Source of the DNA: Streptomyces sp. R302
GTDB taxonomy: Bacteria; Actinomycetota; Actinomycetes; Streptomycetales; Streptomycetaceae
Assembly: GCF_012927245.1 (NCBI RefSeq)
Contig: NZ_JABBGE010000001.1
Coordinates: forward strand, 1,083,513 to 1,147,512
Direction of reading: 5' to 3'
Length of the DNA stretch: 64,000 nucleotides
The stretch's first letter is position 1, and each line of letters starts with the position of its first letter. Shown piece by piece: positions 7,472-16,333 of the stretch. Under the pieces are notes generated by a model. It saw nothing but the letters and a program-made list of their open reading frames with translations, was not told the origin of the DNA and made no database searches. Both the position numbers and the translations under genes were made by a program.

Positions 7472-8397
7472 GCCCTGTCCGCGACGCGCTCGCCGAGCAG
7501 ACCCTGGGGCCTGGCGAGGAGGACGACGATGAGGAGTACGAAGGCCCAGACGTTGGCCCAGGACTGGCCGCCGAGCTGCTCCATACCGGGGATCTGGTCG
7601 ACGTAGGCGGTGGCCATGGTCTCGGCGACGCCGAGGACGAGGCCGCCGATCATGGCGCCGTAGATGTTGCCGATGCCGCCGAGGACGGCGGCGGTGAACG
7701 CCTTGAGTCCGAGGAGGAAGCCCATCTTGTAGTCGACGACGCCGTACTTGAGGCCGTACGCGACGGCGCCGACGGCGGCGAAGACGGCACCGAGGGCGAA
7801 CGCGATCACGATGATGCGGTCGGTGTTGACGCCCATGAGCTTCGCGGTGTCCGGGTCCTGCGCCGTGGCCTGCATGCCGCGGCCGGTGCGGGTGCGCATG
7901 ACGAAGAAGGCGAGGAAGGCCATGCAGATCGGGGCCGCGATCAGCAGGAAGACGTCACCGGTCTGGATGGTGACCGAGCCGAGCTCGATCGGGCCGCCGG
8001 GGATCTGCGGGAAGGTCCGGGCGGACTTCGCCTCCGGGTACCAGACCCAGACCGCGTACTGCAGGGCGAGCGAGAGGCCGATGGCCGTGATGAGCGGGGC
8101 GAGACGCGGGCCGCCGCGCAGCGGACGGTAGGCGAAGCGTTCCGCTCCGACGGCTATGGTCGTCGCGACGATCACGGCACCGATGATCATGAGGGGCAGC
8201 GCGACCCACATGCTGGTGCCGCCGGGCAGGATGAGCCAGACCGTCAGGGCCCCGAAGCCGCCGGTCATGAAGATCTCGCCGTGGGCGAAGTTGATGAGCT
8301 GGACGATGCCGTAGACCATCGTGTAGCCGACGGCGACCAGCCCGTACATGGATCCCAGTAGCAGGCCGTTGACCAGCTGCTGCGGCAGTTCGTTCAC
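7468..8397 (-). CDS. livH: Branched-chain amino-acid ABC permease LivH
   Basis: Integral membrane permease pairing with LivM. 'LLLGSMYGLVAVGYTMVYGI' and 'INFAHGEIFMTGGF' are the family N-terminal signature, and 'GRGMQATAQDPDTAKLMGVN' is the EAA-like coupling loop. 309 residues from the GTG at 8397, which I prefer because GGAGGA lies seven bases upstream; the longer form from 8433 would place codons in the intergenic hairpin. The gene overlaps livM by four bases and is separated from the binding-protein gene by a hairpin-containing spacer of about 140 bases. Confidence 0.94.
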   Translation of the reverse strand: MNELPQQLVNGLLLGSMYGLVAVGYTMVYGIVQLINFAHGEIFMTGGFGALTVWLILPGGTSMWVALPLMIIGAVIVATTIAVGAERFAYRPLRGGPRLAPLITAIGLSLALQYAVWVWYPEAKSARTFPQIPGGPIELGSVTIQTGDVFLLIAAPICMAFLAFFVMRTRTGRGMQATAQDPDTAKLMGVNTDRIIVIAFALGAVFAAVGAVAYGLKYGVVDYKMGFLLGLKAFTAAVLGGIGNIYGAMIGGLVLGVAETMATAYVDQIPGMEQLGGQSWANVWAFVLLIVVLLARPQGLLGERVADRA

Positions 8398-8430
8398 CGC
8401 ATTGTCCTCCGAGACTTTCGACGGATATGA

Positions 8431-8472
8431 CACCGCGCGGGGTGCCTGTGGTGTGCGGCCCCCCGCGCGGTG
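8431..8472 (-). terminator. Hairpin between binding-protein gene and livH
   Basis: A perfect 12-bp inverted repeat (CACCGCGCGGGG / CCCCGCGCGGTG) with an 18-base loop and no T-run, downstream of the binding-protein gene and just upstream of the livH ribosome-binding site. In binding-protein transporters such hairpins commonly stabilise the binding-protein message or attenuate readthrough, giving excess binding protein. That role is inferred from position. Confidence 0.6.
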
Positions 8473-8478
8473 AAAGGT

Positions 8479-8518
8479 GGTGCTGAGTGGTGCTGGGTGG
8501 TGCTGAGTGGGGTGGAGC
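8479..8518. repeat. Short direct repeats GGTGCTGxGTG
   Basis: Three head-to-tail copies of a roughly 11-base unit (GGTGCTGAGTG, GTGCTGGGTG, GTGCTGAGTG) lie in the spacer between the binding-protein gene and livH. They look like replication-slippage repeats; no function is visible. Confidence 0.5.
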
Positions 8519-8538
8519 TGAGGGTCAGCCGCCGAAGG

Positions 8539-9777
8539 TCACTCGCCGAAGGTGTCGGACTTGACCGGCGCGTGGGCGCCGTTCTTGACCTGGTAGACGG
8601 TCAGCTGCTTGTTGGTGGTGTCACCGAACTCGTCGAAGGCGACCTTGCCGGTCACACCGTCGAAGGAGACGCCCTGCAGGGCCTCGACGACCTTGGCGCG
8701 GGCGTCCTCGGGGAGCTTGCCGCCGTTGCCGTCGACGACCTTCTTCACGGCCTCGATGATCGACCAGGTCGAGTCGTAGGAGTAGCCGCCGTAGGCCTCG
8801 AAGGCCTCCTTGTAGTTCTCGGCCTTGTAGTTGGCCAGGAACTCCTTGGCGGAGTCGAGGGTCTCGATCGGGGCGCCGACGGAGGTGGCGAAGTCGCCCT
8901 CGGCCGCGGTGGCACCCGCCAGCTTGACGTACTCGGGGCTGAAGAGCGCGTCACCGCCGACGACGGTGACCTTGGCGCCGGCCTCCTTGATCTGCTTGGC
9001 CAGCGGGCCGGCGGCCGGGTACTCGCCACCGTAGTAGACGACGTCCGCGCCGGAGCTCTTCACCTGGGTGGCGACCGCGGAGAAGTCCTTGGTCTCCGGG
9101 TCGATGTGCTGGGTGCCGACGACCTTGCCGCCGAGCTTCTCCCACTCGCCCTTGAAGGTGCCCGCGAGGCCGGCGCCGTAGGTCTTCTTGTCGTCGATGA
9201 TGAACGCCTTGGTCTTCTTGGCGTCGTTGAAGACGTACTGCGCGGCGAACGGGCCCTGGATGGCGTCCGTGGTGGCGGTACGGAAGTACGACTTGTAGCC
9301 GCGCTTCTTGTCGCCGGAGGCCCAGTTCGGGCCCTGGGAGAGCGCCGGGTTGGTGTTGGCCGGGGAGACCTGCGCCAGCTTCGCGTCGTCGAAGACCTTC
9401 TGCATCGACTCGGCGACGCCGGAGTTCAGCGGGCCGACCACGCCGAGGACGGTCTTGTCGGCGACCAGCTTGGTGGCGTTCTGCTGGCCGGCGGAGGGCT
9501 GGGCCTGGTCGTCCAGGGCGACGAGCTTGAAGGTGACGCCCTTGACGTACTCCTTCTTGTTGGCCGTCTTGACCGCGAGGTCGGCCGAGTTCTTGATGCC
9601 GAGGCCGAGGGCCGAGAGTTCGCCGGTGAGCGGAGAGTCCAGACCGATGGTGACGGTGACGCCGCCGCCCTCGCCCGAGCTGTCGCCGCCCTTGTCGTCA
9701 CGGGAACCGCAGGCGGTGAGGGTGAGCGCTCCCGCGGTGACCGCGGTGGTGAGTATGAGCAACGAACGGTTTCGCAC
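8539..9777 (-). CDS. Branched-chain amino-acid binding lipoprotein (LivJ/K type)
   Basis: Extracellular substrate-binding component of the Liv importer, family Leu/Ile/Val-binding (type I periplasmic fold). 412 residues from the GTG at 9777, with an AAAGGA-type ribosome site upstream. A lipoprotein signal peptide ends at lipobox 'LTAC' (Cys near residue 23), anchoring the protein to the membrane outer face. 'VTIGLDSPLTGELSALG' starts the mature domain, with 'VVGPLNSGVAESM' and 'KTYGAGLAGTFK' downstream as in LivJ. The frame is open upstream of 9777, but that part lacks a signal peptide and is not used. It heads the five-gene Liv cluster. Confidence 0.94.
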   Translation of the reverse strand: MRNRSLLILTTAVTAGALTLTACGSRDDKGGDSSGEGGGVTVTIGLDSPLTGELSALGLGIKNSADLAVKTANKKEYVKGVTFKLVALDDQAQPSAGQQNATKLVADKTVLGVVGPLNSGVAESMQKVFDDAKLAQVSPANTNPALSQGPNWASGDKKRGYKSYFRTATTDAIQGPFAAQYVFNDAKKTKAFIIDDKKTYGAGLAGTFKGEWEKLGGKVVGTQHIDPETKDFSAVATQVKSSGADVVYYGGEYPAAGPLAKQIKEAGAKVTVVGGDALFSPEYVKLAGATAAEGDFATSVGAPIETLDSAKEFLANYKAENYKEAFEAYGGYSYDSTWSIIEAVKKVVDGNGGKLPEDARAKVVEALQGVSFDGVTGKVAFDEFGDTTNKQLTVYQVKNGAHAPVKSDTFGE

Positions 9778-10447
9778 GAAGGGTCCTTTCCCAGGCGCGG
9801 CCCCCTCTGCTGAGGCGGTGCCGTGGAGCTGCGGAGCAAGAGGTGCCGGAGGTGAATGCCGGGCCGTACTGCGTGGTGGTACGTGGCCGTGCAAGAGGTC
9901 ACGCTCCAGTGGCGCGGTGACTGGCGGTGACTCTAAGCGCAGGTGGGGAGGGTCGGGGAGCGGCGAGGGAAGGATGTGACTGTCTTGTTATGCCGACGGG
10001 TGGAGTGAGGCTGAGAGGTCAGGCCAAATCCGGGCATTGCGATCCGTAGCGCGGTGTTCACATCGTGAGAACGTGCAGTTCCGCTAAGGGGCTTGAGGGA
10101 ATCTTGGTGCTGACGTGGAGGTTTGGTGGCTCTCCGGATATCGGACACGGTGCCCGAACTGAGCGGACGGATGTCAAGCCTCGGCCCCCCTTCGGCATCT
10201 CCCGTCGACTCTCACTCAGAGTGACGAAAGCGGCCTCCCGAAAGGTCGGTCGGTTACTCTCCCGGCGGCTGGAACCCGCCCCTCTCGAACGTATCTACGA
10301 GGAAGGGGGGTTGGGAGTGGCTGGCGTGAAAGATGCACTCGCGCAAAGGAGTTGGGGCGCGGAGGGTGACCATGGGCGGGAGTCGGCGCGGGTGGGCCAT
10401 GGGTCCGCGGTCTCCCGTGAAGTGCCCGGATCCGTCACGGACATGCC
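9778..10447. other. 670-base region with no convincing gene
   Basis: Between the binding-protein gene and the thioesterase terminator. The part next to 9778 must hold the Liv promoter and leader on the minus strand; a TAGAGT hexamer near 9933 is a possible -10. The rest has lower GC and less codon periodicity than the flanking genes. A 13-bp palindrome TCACTC-A-GAGTGA lies at 10212-10224. Open frames exist (for example plus strand from 10065) but none has a ribosome-binding site or a recognisable protein pattern. Confidence 0.5.
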
Positions 10448-10484
10448 GAAGGGGGCGGTACGCGCTCCGCGTACCGCCCCCTTC
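10448..10484 (-). terminator. Terminator of the thioesterase gene
   Basis: A perfect 17-bp stem (10448-10464 with 10468-10484) and a 3-base loop, 50 bases beyond the thioesterase stop codon. Likely also stops any transcript entering from the other side. Confidence 0.8.
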
Positions 10485-10536
10485 GACGAAACCGGCCGAC
10501 GACCGGCCGACGACCGGCCACCCGGCCGGCCCGGGC

Positions 10537-11040
10537 TCAGGCGCCGGCGAGCTTCCCCTCCTGCGGAAGGTTGCCCGCGTCCAGCGGACCGATCTCCCGG
10601 AGCATGCAGGTGAGGCGGGCCGAGCAGACCCGGCGCCCCTCCTCGTCGCTGATGACGATCTCGTACGTCGCCGTCGACCGCCCGCGGTGCACCGGGGTCG
10701 CCACGCCGGTCACCAGACCGCTGCGCGCGCCCCGGTGGTGCGTGCAGTTCAGGTCCACGCCCACCGCGATCTTCGACGAGCCGCCGTGCAGCATCGAGCC
10801 GACCGAGCCGAGGGTCTCCGCGAGCACCGCCGAGGCGCCGCCGTGCAGCAGCCCGTACGGCTGGGTGTTGCCCTCCACCGGCATCGTGCCGACGACCTTC
10901 TCCGCCGAGGCCTCCAGGATCTGGACGCCCATCCGGTTCCCCAGGTGCCCCGCCGAGAACAGCGCCGGCAGATCCACGCCGAGCGCGGCGTACTCGTCGA
11001 TGACCTCCTGCGGGAACTTCACGTGCTGCTGCTCACCCAT
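10537..11040 (-). CDS. PaaI-family hotdog thioesterase
   Basis: A 167-residue single hotdog-fold protein of the PaaI/YdiI acyl-CoA thioesterase family, cytoplasmic. The diagnostic stretch 'QPYGLLHGGASAVLAETLGS' contains the HGG turn and the catalytic acidic residue on the central helix. The C-terminal half gives the five-stranded sheet ('KIAVGVDLNCTHHRGARSG', 'STATYEIVISDEEGRRV'). The substrate is unknown; family members hydrolyse aromatic or menaquinone-pathway acyl-CoAs. GGAG lies about eight bases before the ATG. It follows the molybdopterin oxidoreductase gene on the same strand after a 63-base spacer, so they may be co-transcribed. Confidence 0.9.
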   Translation of the reverse strand: MGEQQHVKFPQEVIDEYAALGVDLPALFSAGHLGNRMGVQILEASAEKVVGTMPVEGNTQPYGLLHGGASAVLAETLGSVGSMLHGGSSKIAVGVDLNCTHHRGARSGLVTGVATPVHRGRSTATYEIVISDEEGRRVCSARLTCMLREIGPLDAGNLPQEGKLAGA

Positions 11041-11103
11041 GGCCCGGCTCCGTTCGTCTTCGTACGGCTGATCGTCCCGCCGCCCGGCTCGCTGAGCAAG
11101 CGC

Positions 11104-13392
11104 TTAGGCGGGCGGCTGCGGCGATTCTTCCAGACGCACGATCACGGACTTGCTCGCGGGGGTGTTGCTGATGTCGGCCGTCGACTCCAGCGGCACCAGC
11201 ACGTTCGTCTCCGGGTAGTAGGCCGCCGCGCAGCCCCGGGCCGTCGGGTAGTGCACCACCCGGAAACCGGGCGCCCGCCGCTCGCTGCCGTCCGTCCACT
11301 CGCTCACCAGGTCCGCGTACGCCCCGTCGGCGAGGCCGAGCGCCGCCGCGTCCTCGGGGTGCACGAGGACCACCCGGCGGCCGCCCCGGATGCCCCGGTA
11401 GCGGTCGTCCAGGCCGTAGATCGTGGTGTTGTACTGGTCGTGCGAGCGGAGCGTCTGCAGCAGCAGCCGGCCCTCCGGCACCCTCGGGTACTCCACCGGT
11501 GCCGCCGTGAAGTTCGCCCTGCCGGTCTTCGTCGGGAAGCGCCGCTCGTCCCGGGGCGCGTGCGGCAGCGCGAAACCGCCGGGATTCGCCGCGAGCCGCG
11601 CGTTGAAGCCCTCGAAGCCGGGCACCACGCGCGCGATCCGGTCCCGTACCGCCGCGTAGTCCGCCTCGAACTCCTCCCACGGCGTCCGCGACGCCTCGCC
11701 GAGCACCGCCCGCGCCATCCGGGCCACGATCGCCGGCTCGGAGAGGAGGTGCGGGCTCGCCGGCGGCAGGTTGCCGCGCGAGGCGTGCACCAGCCCCATC
11801 GAGTCCTCGACCGTCACGAACTGGCGCCCGCTCCTCTGCACGTCCCTGTCCGTGCGGCCCAGTGTCGGCAGGATCAGCGCCCGCCGGCCCGTCACCGCGT
11901 GCGAACGGTTCAGCTTCGTCGACACGTGCACGGTCAGCCGGGCCCTGCGCATCGCCGCCTCGGTGACCTCGGTGTCCGGGGTCGCGCCGACGAAGTTCCC
12001 GCCCATCGCGAAGAAGACCTTCGCCTCGCCGTCCCGCAGCGCCTGGATGGAGCGCACCACGTCGAAGCCGTGGTGGCGCGGCGAGACGATCCCGAACTCC
12101 TTGTCCAGCGCGTCCAGGAAGGCCGGCGCCGGGCGCTCGAAGATGCCCATCGTCCGGTCGCCCTGCACGTTCGAATGCCCGCGCACCGGACACACGCCCG
12201 CGCCGGGCCGCCCGATGTTCCCCCGGAGCAGCAGCAGATTGACCACCTCGCGGATGGTCGGCACCGAGTGCTTGTGCTGGGTCAGGCCCATCGCCCAGCA
12301 GACGATCGTCCGCTCCGAGGCCAGCACCATCTCCAGGGCCCGCTCGATCTCCGCGCGGGACAGCCCGGTCGCCGCCAGGGTCTCCTCCCAGTCGGCCTCC
12401 CCGGCCGCCGCCGCGAACTCCTCGAAGCCGTGGGTGTGCTCCCGTACGAACTCCTCGTCGACCGCCCCGGGGGTCTCCAGGACCAGCTTGTTGAGGAGCC
12501 GGAAGAGGGCCTGGTCGCCGCCGATCCGGATCTGGAGGAAGAGGTCGGTGAGCGCCGCGCCCCGGAGCATGCCCTGCGGGGTCTGCGGGTTCTTGAACCG
12601 CTCCAGGCCGGCCTCCGGCAGCGGGTTCACCGAGATGATCCGCGCCCCGGCCGCCTTCGCCTTCTCCAGGGCCGACAGCATCCGCGGATGGTTCGTGCCC
12701 GGGTTCTGCCCCGCCACGACGATCAGGTCCGCCCGGTGCAGGTCCTCCAGGGAGACGCTGCCCTTGCCGATGCCGATCGTCTCGGTCAGCGCCGAGCCCG
12801 AGGACTCGTGGCACATGTTCGAGCAGTCCGGGAGGTTGTTGGTGCCGAACTCGCGGGCGAACAGCTGCAGCAGGAACGCGGCCTCGTTGCTGGTCCGGCC
12901 CGAGGTGTAGAAGAGCGCCTCGTCGGGGGAGGAGAGCGCGGTCAGCTCCTCCGCGAGGATCGCGAAGGCCCGCTCCCAGGTCACCGGCTCGTAGCGGTCG
13001 GCGCCCTCCGGCAGGTACATGGGCTGGGTGATCCGGCCCTGCTGCCCCAGCCAGTAGCCGCTCTTCTCCGCCAGCTCCGCCACCGGGTGCGCGGCGAAGA
13101 ACTCCGGCGTCACCCGCCGCAGCGTCGCCTCCTCGGCGACCGCCTTCGCGCCGTTCTCGCAGAACTCCGCGAGGTGCCGCTTGTCGCCCTCGGGCCAGGC
13201 GCAGCCCGGACAGTCGAAACCGTCCTTCTGGTTGACCTTGAGGAGGGTGCGCGCGGTGCGCACGGCACCCATCTGCTCCTGGGCGATCCGCAGGGTGTGC
13301 CCGATCGCGGGCAGACCGGCGGCGGCGTGCTGCGGCGGCGTGACCTGCGGTGCGTCCTGGACCGGGTCACCGGCCGGCGGCTTGCTGACCAT
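11104..13392 (-). CDS. FdhF/YdeP-family molybdopterin oxidoreductase
   Basis: A 762-residue member of the molybdopterin (bis-MGD) oxidoreductase superfamily, FdhF/YdeP branch, cytoplasmic with no Tat signal. Recognisable parts: 'FDCPGCAWPEGDKRHLAEFC' near the N-terminus, 'NMCHESSGSALTETIG', 'GQNPGTNHPRM', 'RGNIGRPGAGVCPVRGHSNV' in cofactor-binding regions, and the C-terminal 'RSHDQYNTTIYG' domain. Substrate is unknown; E. coli YdeP is linked to acid resistance. The start at 13392 has GGGAGAG five bases upstream; the frame stays open far upstream, but that is antisense to polA. Its promoter carries a damage-type motif divergent from that of polA. Confidence 0.92.
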   Translation of the reverse strand: MVSKPPAGDPVQDAPQVTPPQHAAAGLPAIGHTLRIAQEQMGAVRTARTLLKVNQKDGFDCPGCAWPEGDKRHLAEFCENGAKAVAEEATLRRVTPEFFAAHPVAELAEKSGYWLGQQGRITQPMYLPEGADRYEPVTWERAFAILAEELTALSSPDEALFYTSGRTSNEAAFLLQLFAREFGTNNLPDCSNMCHESSGSALTETIGIGKGSVSLEDLHRADLIVVAGQNPGTNHPRMLSALEKAKAAGARIISVNPLPEAGLERFKNPQTPQGMLRGAALTDLFLQIRIGGDQALFRLLNKLVLETPGAVDEEFVREHTHGFEEFAAAAGEADWEETLAATGLSRAEIERALEMVLASERTIVCWAMGLTQHKHSVPTIREVVNLLLLRGNIGRPGAGVCPVRGHSNVQGDRTMGIFERPAPAFLDALDKEFGIVSPRHHGFDVVRSIQALRDGEAKVFFAMGGNFVGATPDTEVTEAAMRRARLTVHVSTKLNRSHAVTGRRALILPTLGRTDRDVQRSGRQFVTVEDSMGLVHASRGNLPPASPHLLSEPAIVARMARAVLGEASRTPWEEFEADYAAVRDRIARVVPGFEGFNARLAANPGGFALPHAPRDERRFPTKTGRANFTAAPVEYPRVPEGRLLLQTLRSHDQYNTTIYGLDDRYRGIRGGRRVVLVHPEDAAALGLADGAYADLVSEWTDGSERRAPGFRVVHYPTARGCAAAYYPETNVLVPLESTADISNTPASKSVIVRLEESPQPPA

Positions 13393-13435
13393 CGCGCTCT
13401 CCCTTGAGCGATCAAAGCTGCGGCGTACGTCTCCG

Positions 13436-13457
13436 ATCCTGTCACGCGGCACCGACA
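13436..13457 (-). promoter_or_regulatory. PafBC-type promoter for the molybdopterin oxidoreductase
   Basis: On the minus strand TGTCGGTG (13457-13450), eight bases, then CAGGAT (13441-13436). The leader to the ATG at 13392 is about 40 bases and contains a ribosome-binding site. The geometry is identical to the polA element facing the other way 30 bases distant. Confidence 0.6.
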
Positions 13458-13487
13458 GCCCGGCACCCCCGCCGGTGTGGACGGGAT

Positions 13488-13509
13488 TGTCGGTGGTCCG
13501 TGGCAGGAT
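13488..13509 (+). promoter_or_regulatory. PafBC-type promoter for polA
   Basis: TGTCGGTG (13488-13495), eight bases, CAGGAT (13504-13509), then six bases to the GTG start at 13516. Fits the RecA-independent damage promoter consensus (TGTCRGTG-N8-TAnnnT) except for C in the first -10 position. Confidence 0.65.
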
Positions 13510-13515
13510 CGTCGT

Positions 13516-16227
13516 GTGGCCGAGACAGCATCGAAGAACCCCGCAGACACCCGCCCCCGCCTGCTCCTCATGGACGGGCACTCGCTCGCGTACCGGGCGT
13601 TCTTCGCGCTGCCCGCGGAGAACTTCACCACCGTGACCGGGCAGCCGACGAACGCGATCTACGGCTTCGCGTCGATGCTGGCGAACACCCTGCGCGACGA
13701 GGCGCCCACGCACTTCGCCGTCGCCTTCGACGTGTCCCGCAAGACCTGGCGGTCCGAGGAGTTCCCCGAGTACAAGGCGAACCGCTCCAAGACCCCCGAC
13801 GAGTTCAAGGGCCAGGTCGAGCTGATCGGCGAGCTCCTCGACGCCATGAACGCTCCCCGGTTCGCCGTCGACGGCTTCGAGGCCGACGACATCATCGCCA
13901 CCCTCGCCACCCAGGCGGAGGCCGCGGGCTTCGAGGTCCTCATTGTCACCGGCGACCGGGACTCCTTCCAGCTCGTCACCGACCACACCACCGTGCTCTA
14001 CCCCACCAAGGGCGTCTCCGAGCTGACCCGCTTCACCCCGGAGAAGGTCCAGGAGAAGTACGGCCTCACCCCCTCCCAGTACCCGGACTTCGCCGCCCTG
14101 CGCGGCGACCCGTCCGACAACCTCCCCGGCATCCCCGGCGTCGGCGAGAAGACCGCCGCCAAGTGGATCAATCAGTTCGGCTCCTTCGCCGAGCTGGTCG
14201 AGCGCGCCGAGGAGGTCAAGGGCAAGGCCGGGCAGAACTTCCGGGACCACCTGGAGTCCGTCAAGCTCAACCGCGTCCTCACCGAGATGGTCCGGGACGT
14301 CGAGCTGCCGAAGACCGTCGCCGACCTCGCCCGCGAGCCGTACGACCGCAAGGCCGTCGCCCTGGTCCTCGACACCCTGGAGATCCGCAACCCCTCGCTG
14401 CGCGAGCGGCTCCTCGCCGTCGACCCCGGCTCCGCCGAGGAGGCCGAGCCGGCCCCCGCCCCCGGTGTCGAACTCGACTTCACCGTCCTGGGCTCCGGCG
14501 AGCTCGCCCCCTGGCTGGCCGCCCACGGCGAGCAGCCCCTCGGCGTCGCCACCGTCGACAGCTGGGCCCTCGGAACCGGCTCCGTCGCCGAGATCGCCCT
14601 GGCCGGCGCCGGCGGCGAGGCCGCCTGGTTCGACCCCAGCGAGCTCGACGAGGCCGACGAGCGGGCCTGGGCCGCCTGGATCGCCGACCCGGAGCGCCCC
14701 AAGGTCCTGCACAACGCCAAGGGCGCGATGCGGGTCTTCCCCGAGCACGGCTGGAGCGTCGCCGGCGTCACCATGGACACCGCGCTCGCCGCCTACCTGG
14801 TCAAGCCCGGTCGCCGCTCCTTCGCCCTGGACGCCCTCTCCCTGGAGTACCTCGGCCGCGAGCTCGCCCCGGCCGCCGCCACCGAGGGCCAGCTCGCCTT
14901 CGGCGCCGAGGACCACGCCGAGGCCGAGGCCCTGATGACCCAGGCCCGCGCCGTCCTCGACCTCGGGGCCGCCTTCGAGTCCAAGCTCGACGAGGTCGGC
15001 GCCCGCGCGCTGCTGTACGACGTCGAGCTGCCCACCTCCGTCCTCCTCGCCCGCCTGGAGCGGCACGGCATCGCCGCCGACCGCGACCACCTGGAGGCCA
15101 TGGAGCAGCAGTTCGCCGGGGCCGTGCAGCAGGCCGTCAAGGAGGCCCATGCCTCCGTCGGCCACGAGTTCAACCTCGGCTCGCCCAAGCAGCTCCAGGA
15201 GGTCTTCTTCGGCGAGCTCAACCTCCCGAAGACCAAGAAGACCAAGACCGGGTACACGACGGACGCCGACGCGCTCGCCTGGCTGGCCGGCCAGACCGAG
15301 CACGAACTGCCGGTGATCATGCTCCGCCACCGCGAGCAGGCCCGGCTCCGCTCCACCGTCGAGGGCCTGATCAAGACCGTCGCCGCCGACGGCCGGATCC
15401 ACACCACGTTCAGCCAGACCGTCGCCGCCACCGGCCGCCTCTCCTCCACCGACCCCAACCTGCAGAACGTGCCGGTGCGGACGGACGAGGGCCGCGCCAT
15501 CCGGCACGGCTTCGTCGTCGGCGAGGGCTTCGAGTCCCTCATGACCGCCGACTACAGCCAGATCGAACTGCGCGTCATGGCCCACCTCTCCGAGGACGAG
15601 GGCCTCATCGACGCCTTCACCTCCGGCGAGGACCTCCACACCACCGTCGCCTCCCAGGTCTTCGGCGTCGAGCGGTCCGAGGTCGACGCCGAGATGCGCC
15701 GCAAGATCAAGGCCATGTCGTACGGCCTCGCCTACGGCCTCTCCGCCTTCGGCCTCTCCCAGCAGCTGAACATCGACCCGGGCGAGGCCCGCGGCCTGAT
15801 GGACACCTACTTCGAGCGCTTCGGCGGGGTGCGGGACTATCTGCGCCGGGTCGTCGACGAGGCCCGCGCCACCGGCTACACCGAGACCATGCTCGGCCGC
15901 CGCCGCTACCTCCCGGACCTCAACAGCGACAACCGCCAGCGCCGCGAGGCCGCCGAGCGGATGGCGCTCAACGCCCCCATCCAGGGCACCGCCGCCGACA
16001 TCGTCAAGGTCGCCATGCTCAAGGTCGACCAGGCCCTCACCGAGGCCGGCCTCGCCTCCCGGATGCTCCTCCAGGTCCACGACGAAATCGTCCTGGAGAT
16101 CGCCCCCGGCGAGCGCGAGCGCGTCGAGGCCCTGGTCCGCGAGCAGATGTCGGCCGCCGCCGACCTCCGCGCCCCGCTCGACGTCTCCGTCGGCGTCGGC
16201 CCGGACTGGGACTCCGCCGCGCACTGA
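13516..16227 (+). CDS. polA: DNA polymerase I
   Basis: Fills gaps in excision repair and removes RNA primers. 903 residues from the GTG at 13516, chosen because it sits six bases after a -10 element; the frame opens slightly earlier. N-terminal 5' nuclease with 'LLLMDGHSLAYRAFFAL' and 'FEADDIIATLA', 'VTGDRD', 'GDPSDNLPGIPGVGEKTA'. The central 3'-5' exonuclease-like domain lacks the DxE motif, so proofreading is probably absent, as in mycobacterial Pol I. Polymerase motif A 'DYSQIELRV' near 678, motif B 'RRKIKAMSYGLAYG' with Tyr736 where E. coli has Phe762, motif C 'VHDEIVLE' near 853. A stem-loop follows the stop. Confidence 0.97.
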   Translation: MAETASKNPADTRPRLLLMDGHSLAYRAFFALPAENFTTVTGQPTNAIYGFASMLANTLRDEAPTHFAVAFDVSRKTWRSEEFPEYKANRSKTPDEFKGQVELIGELLDAMNAPRFAVDGFEADDIIATLATQAEAAGFEVLIVTGDRDSFQLVTDHTTVLYPTKGVSELTRFTPEKVQEKYGLTPSQYPDFAALRGDPSDNLPGIPGVGEKTAAKWINQFGSFAELVERAEEVKGKAGQNFRDHLESVKLNRVLTEMVRDVELPKTVADLAREPYDRKAVALVLDTLEIRNPSLRERLLAVDPGSAEEAEPAPAPGVELDFTVLGSGELAPWLAAHGEQPLGVATVDSWALGTGSVAEIALAGAGGEAAWFDPSELDEADERAWAAWIADPERPKVLHNAKGAMRVFPEHGWSVAGVTMDTALAAYLVKPGRRSFALDALSLEYLGRELAPAAATEGQLAFGAEDHAEAEALMTQARAVLDLGAAFESKLDEVGARALLYDVELPTSVLLARLERHGIAADRDHLEAMEQQFAGAVQQAVKEAHASVGHEFNLGSPKQLQEVFFGELNLPKTKKTKTGYTTDADALAWLAGQTEHELPVIMLRHREQARLRSTVEGLIKTVAADGRIHTTFSQTVAATGRLSSTDPNLQNVPVRTDEGRAIRHGFVVGEGFESLMTADYSQIELRVMAHLSEDEGLIDAFTSGEDLHTTVASQVFGVERSEVDAEMRRKIKAMSYGLAYGLSAFGLSQQLNIDPGEARGLMDTYFERFGGVRDYLRRVVDEARATGYTETMLGRRRYLPDLNSDNRQRREAAERMALNAPIQGTAADIVKVAMLKVDQALTEAGLASRMLLQVHDEIVLEIAPGERERVEALVREQMSAAADLRAPLDVSVGVGPDWDSAAH

Positions 16228-16243
16228 TCCCGTACCGCTCCAT

Positions 16244-16278
16244 CGGTGGCCGCGCCTCCCCGAGGGGTGCGGCCACCG
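16244..16278. terminator. Hairpin between polA and the DUF4184 gene
   Basis: A 10-bp stem CGGTGGCCGC (16244-16253) with GCGGCCACCG (16269-16278) and a shorter inner stem, in the 106-base space between convergent genes. No T-run. Confidence 0.65.
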
Positions 16279-16333
16279 GCGTGTGCGCCACCGCCACCTC
16301 TCCGGCACCGCCGCCGCACCCCTGCCTCCGGGA

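Noticed and set aside
9933..10613. Open frames in the non-coding region upstream of the Liv operon
   Set aside because: No ribosome site, no recognisable fold, Arg/Ser-rich composition typical of chance frames.
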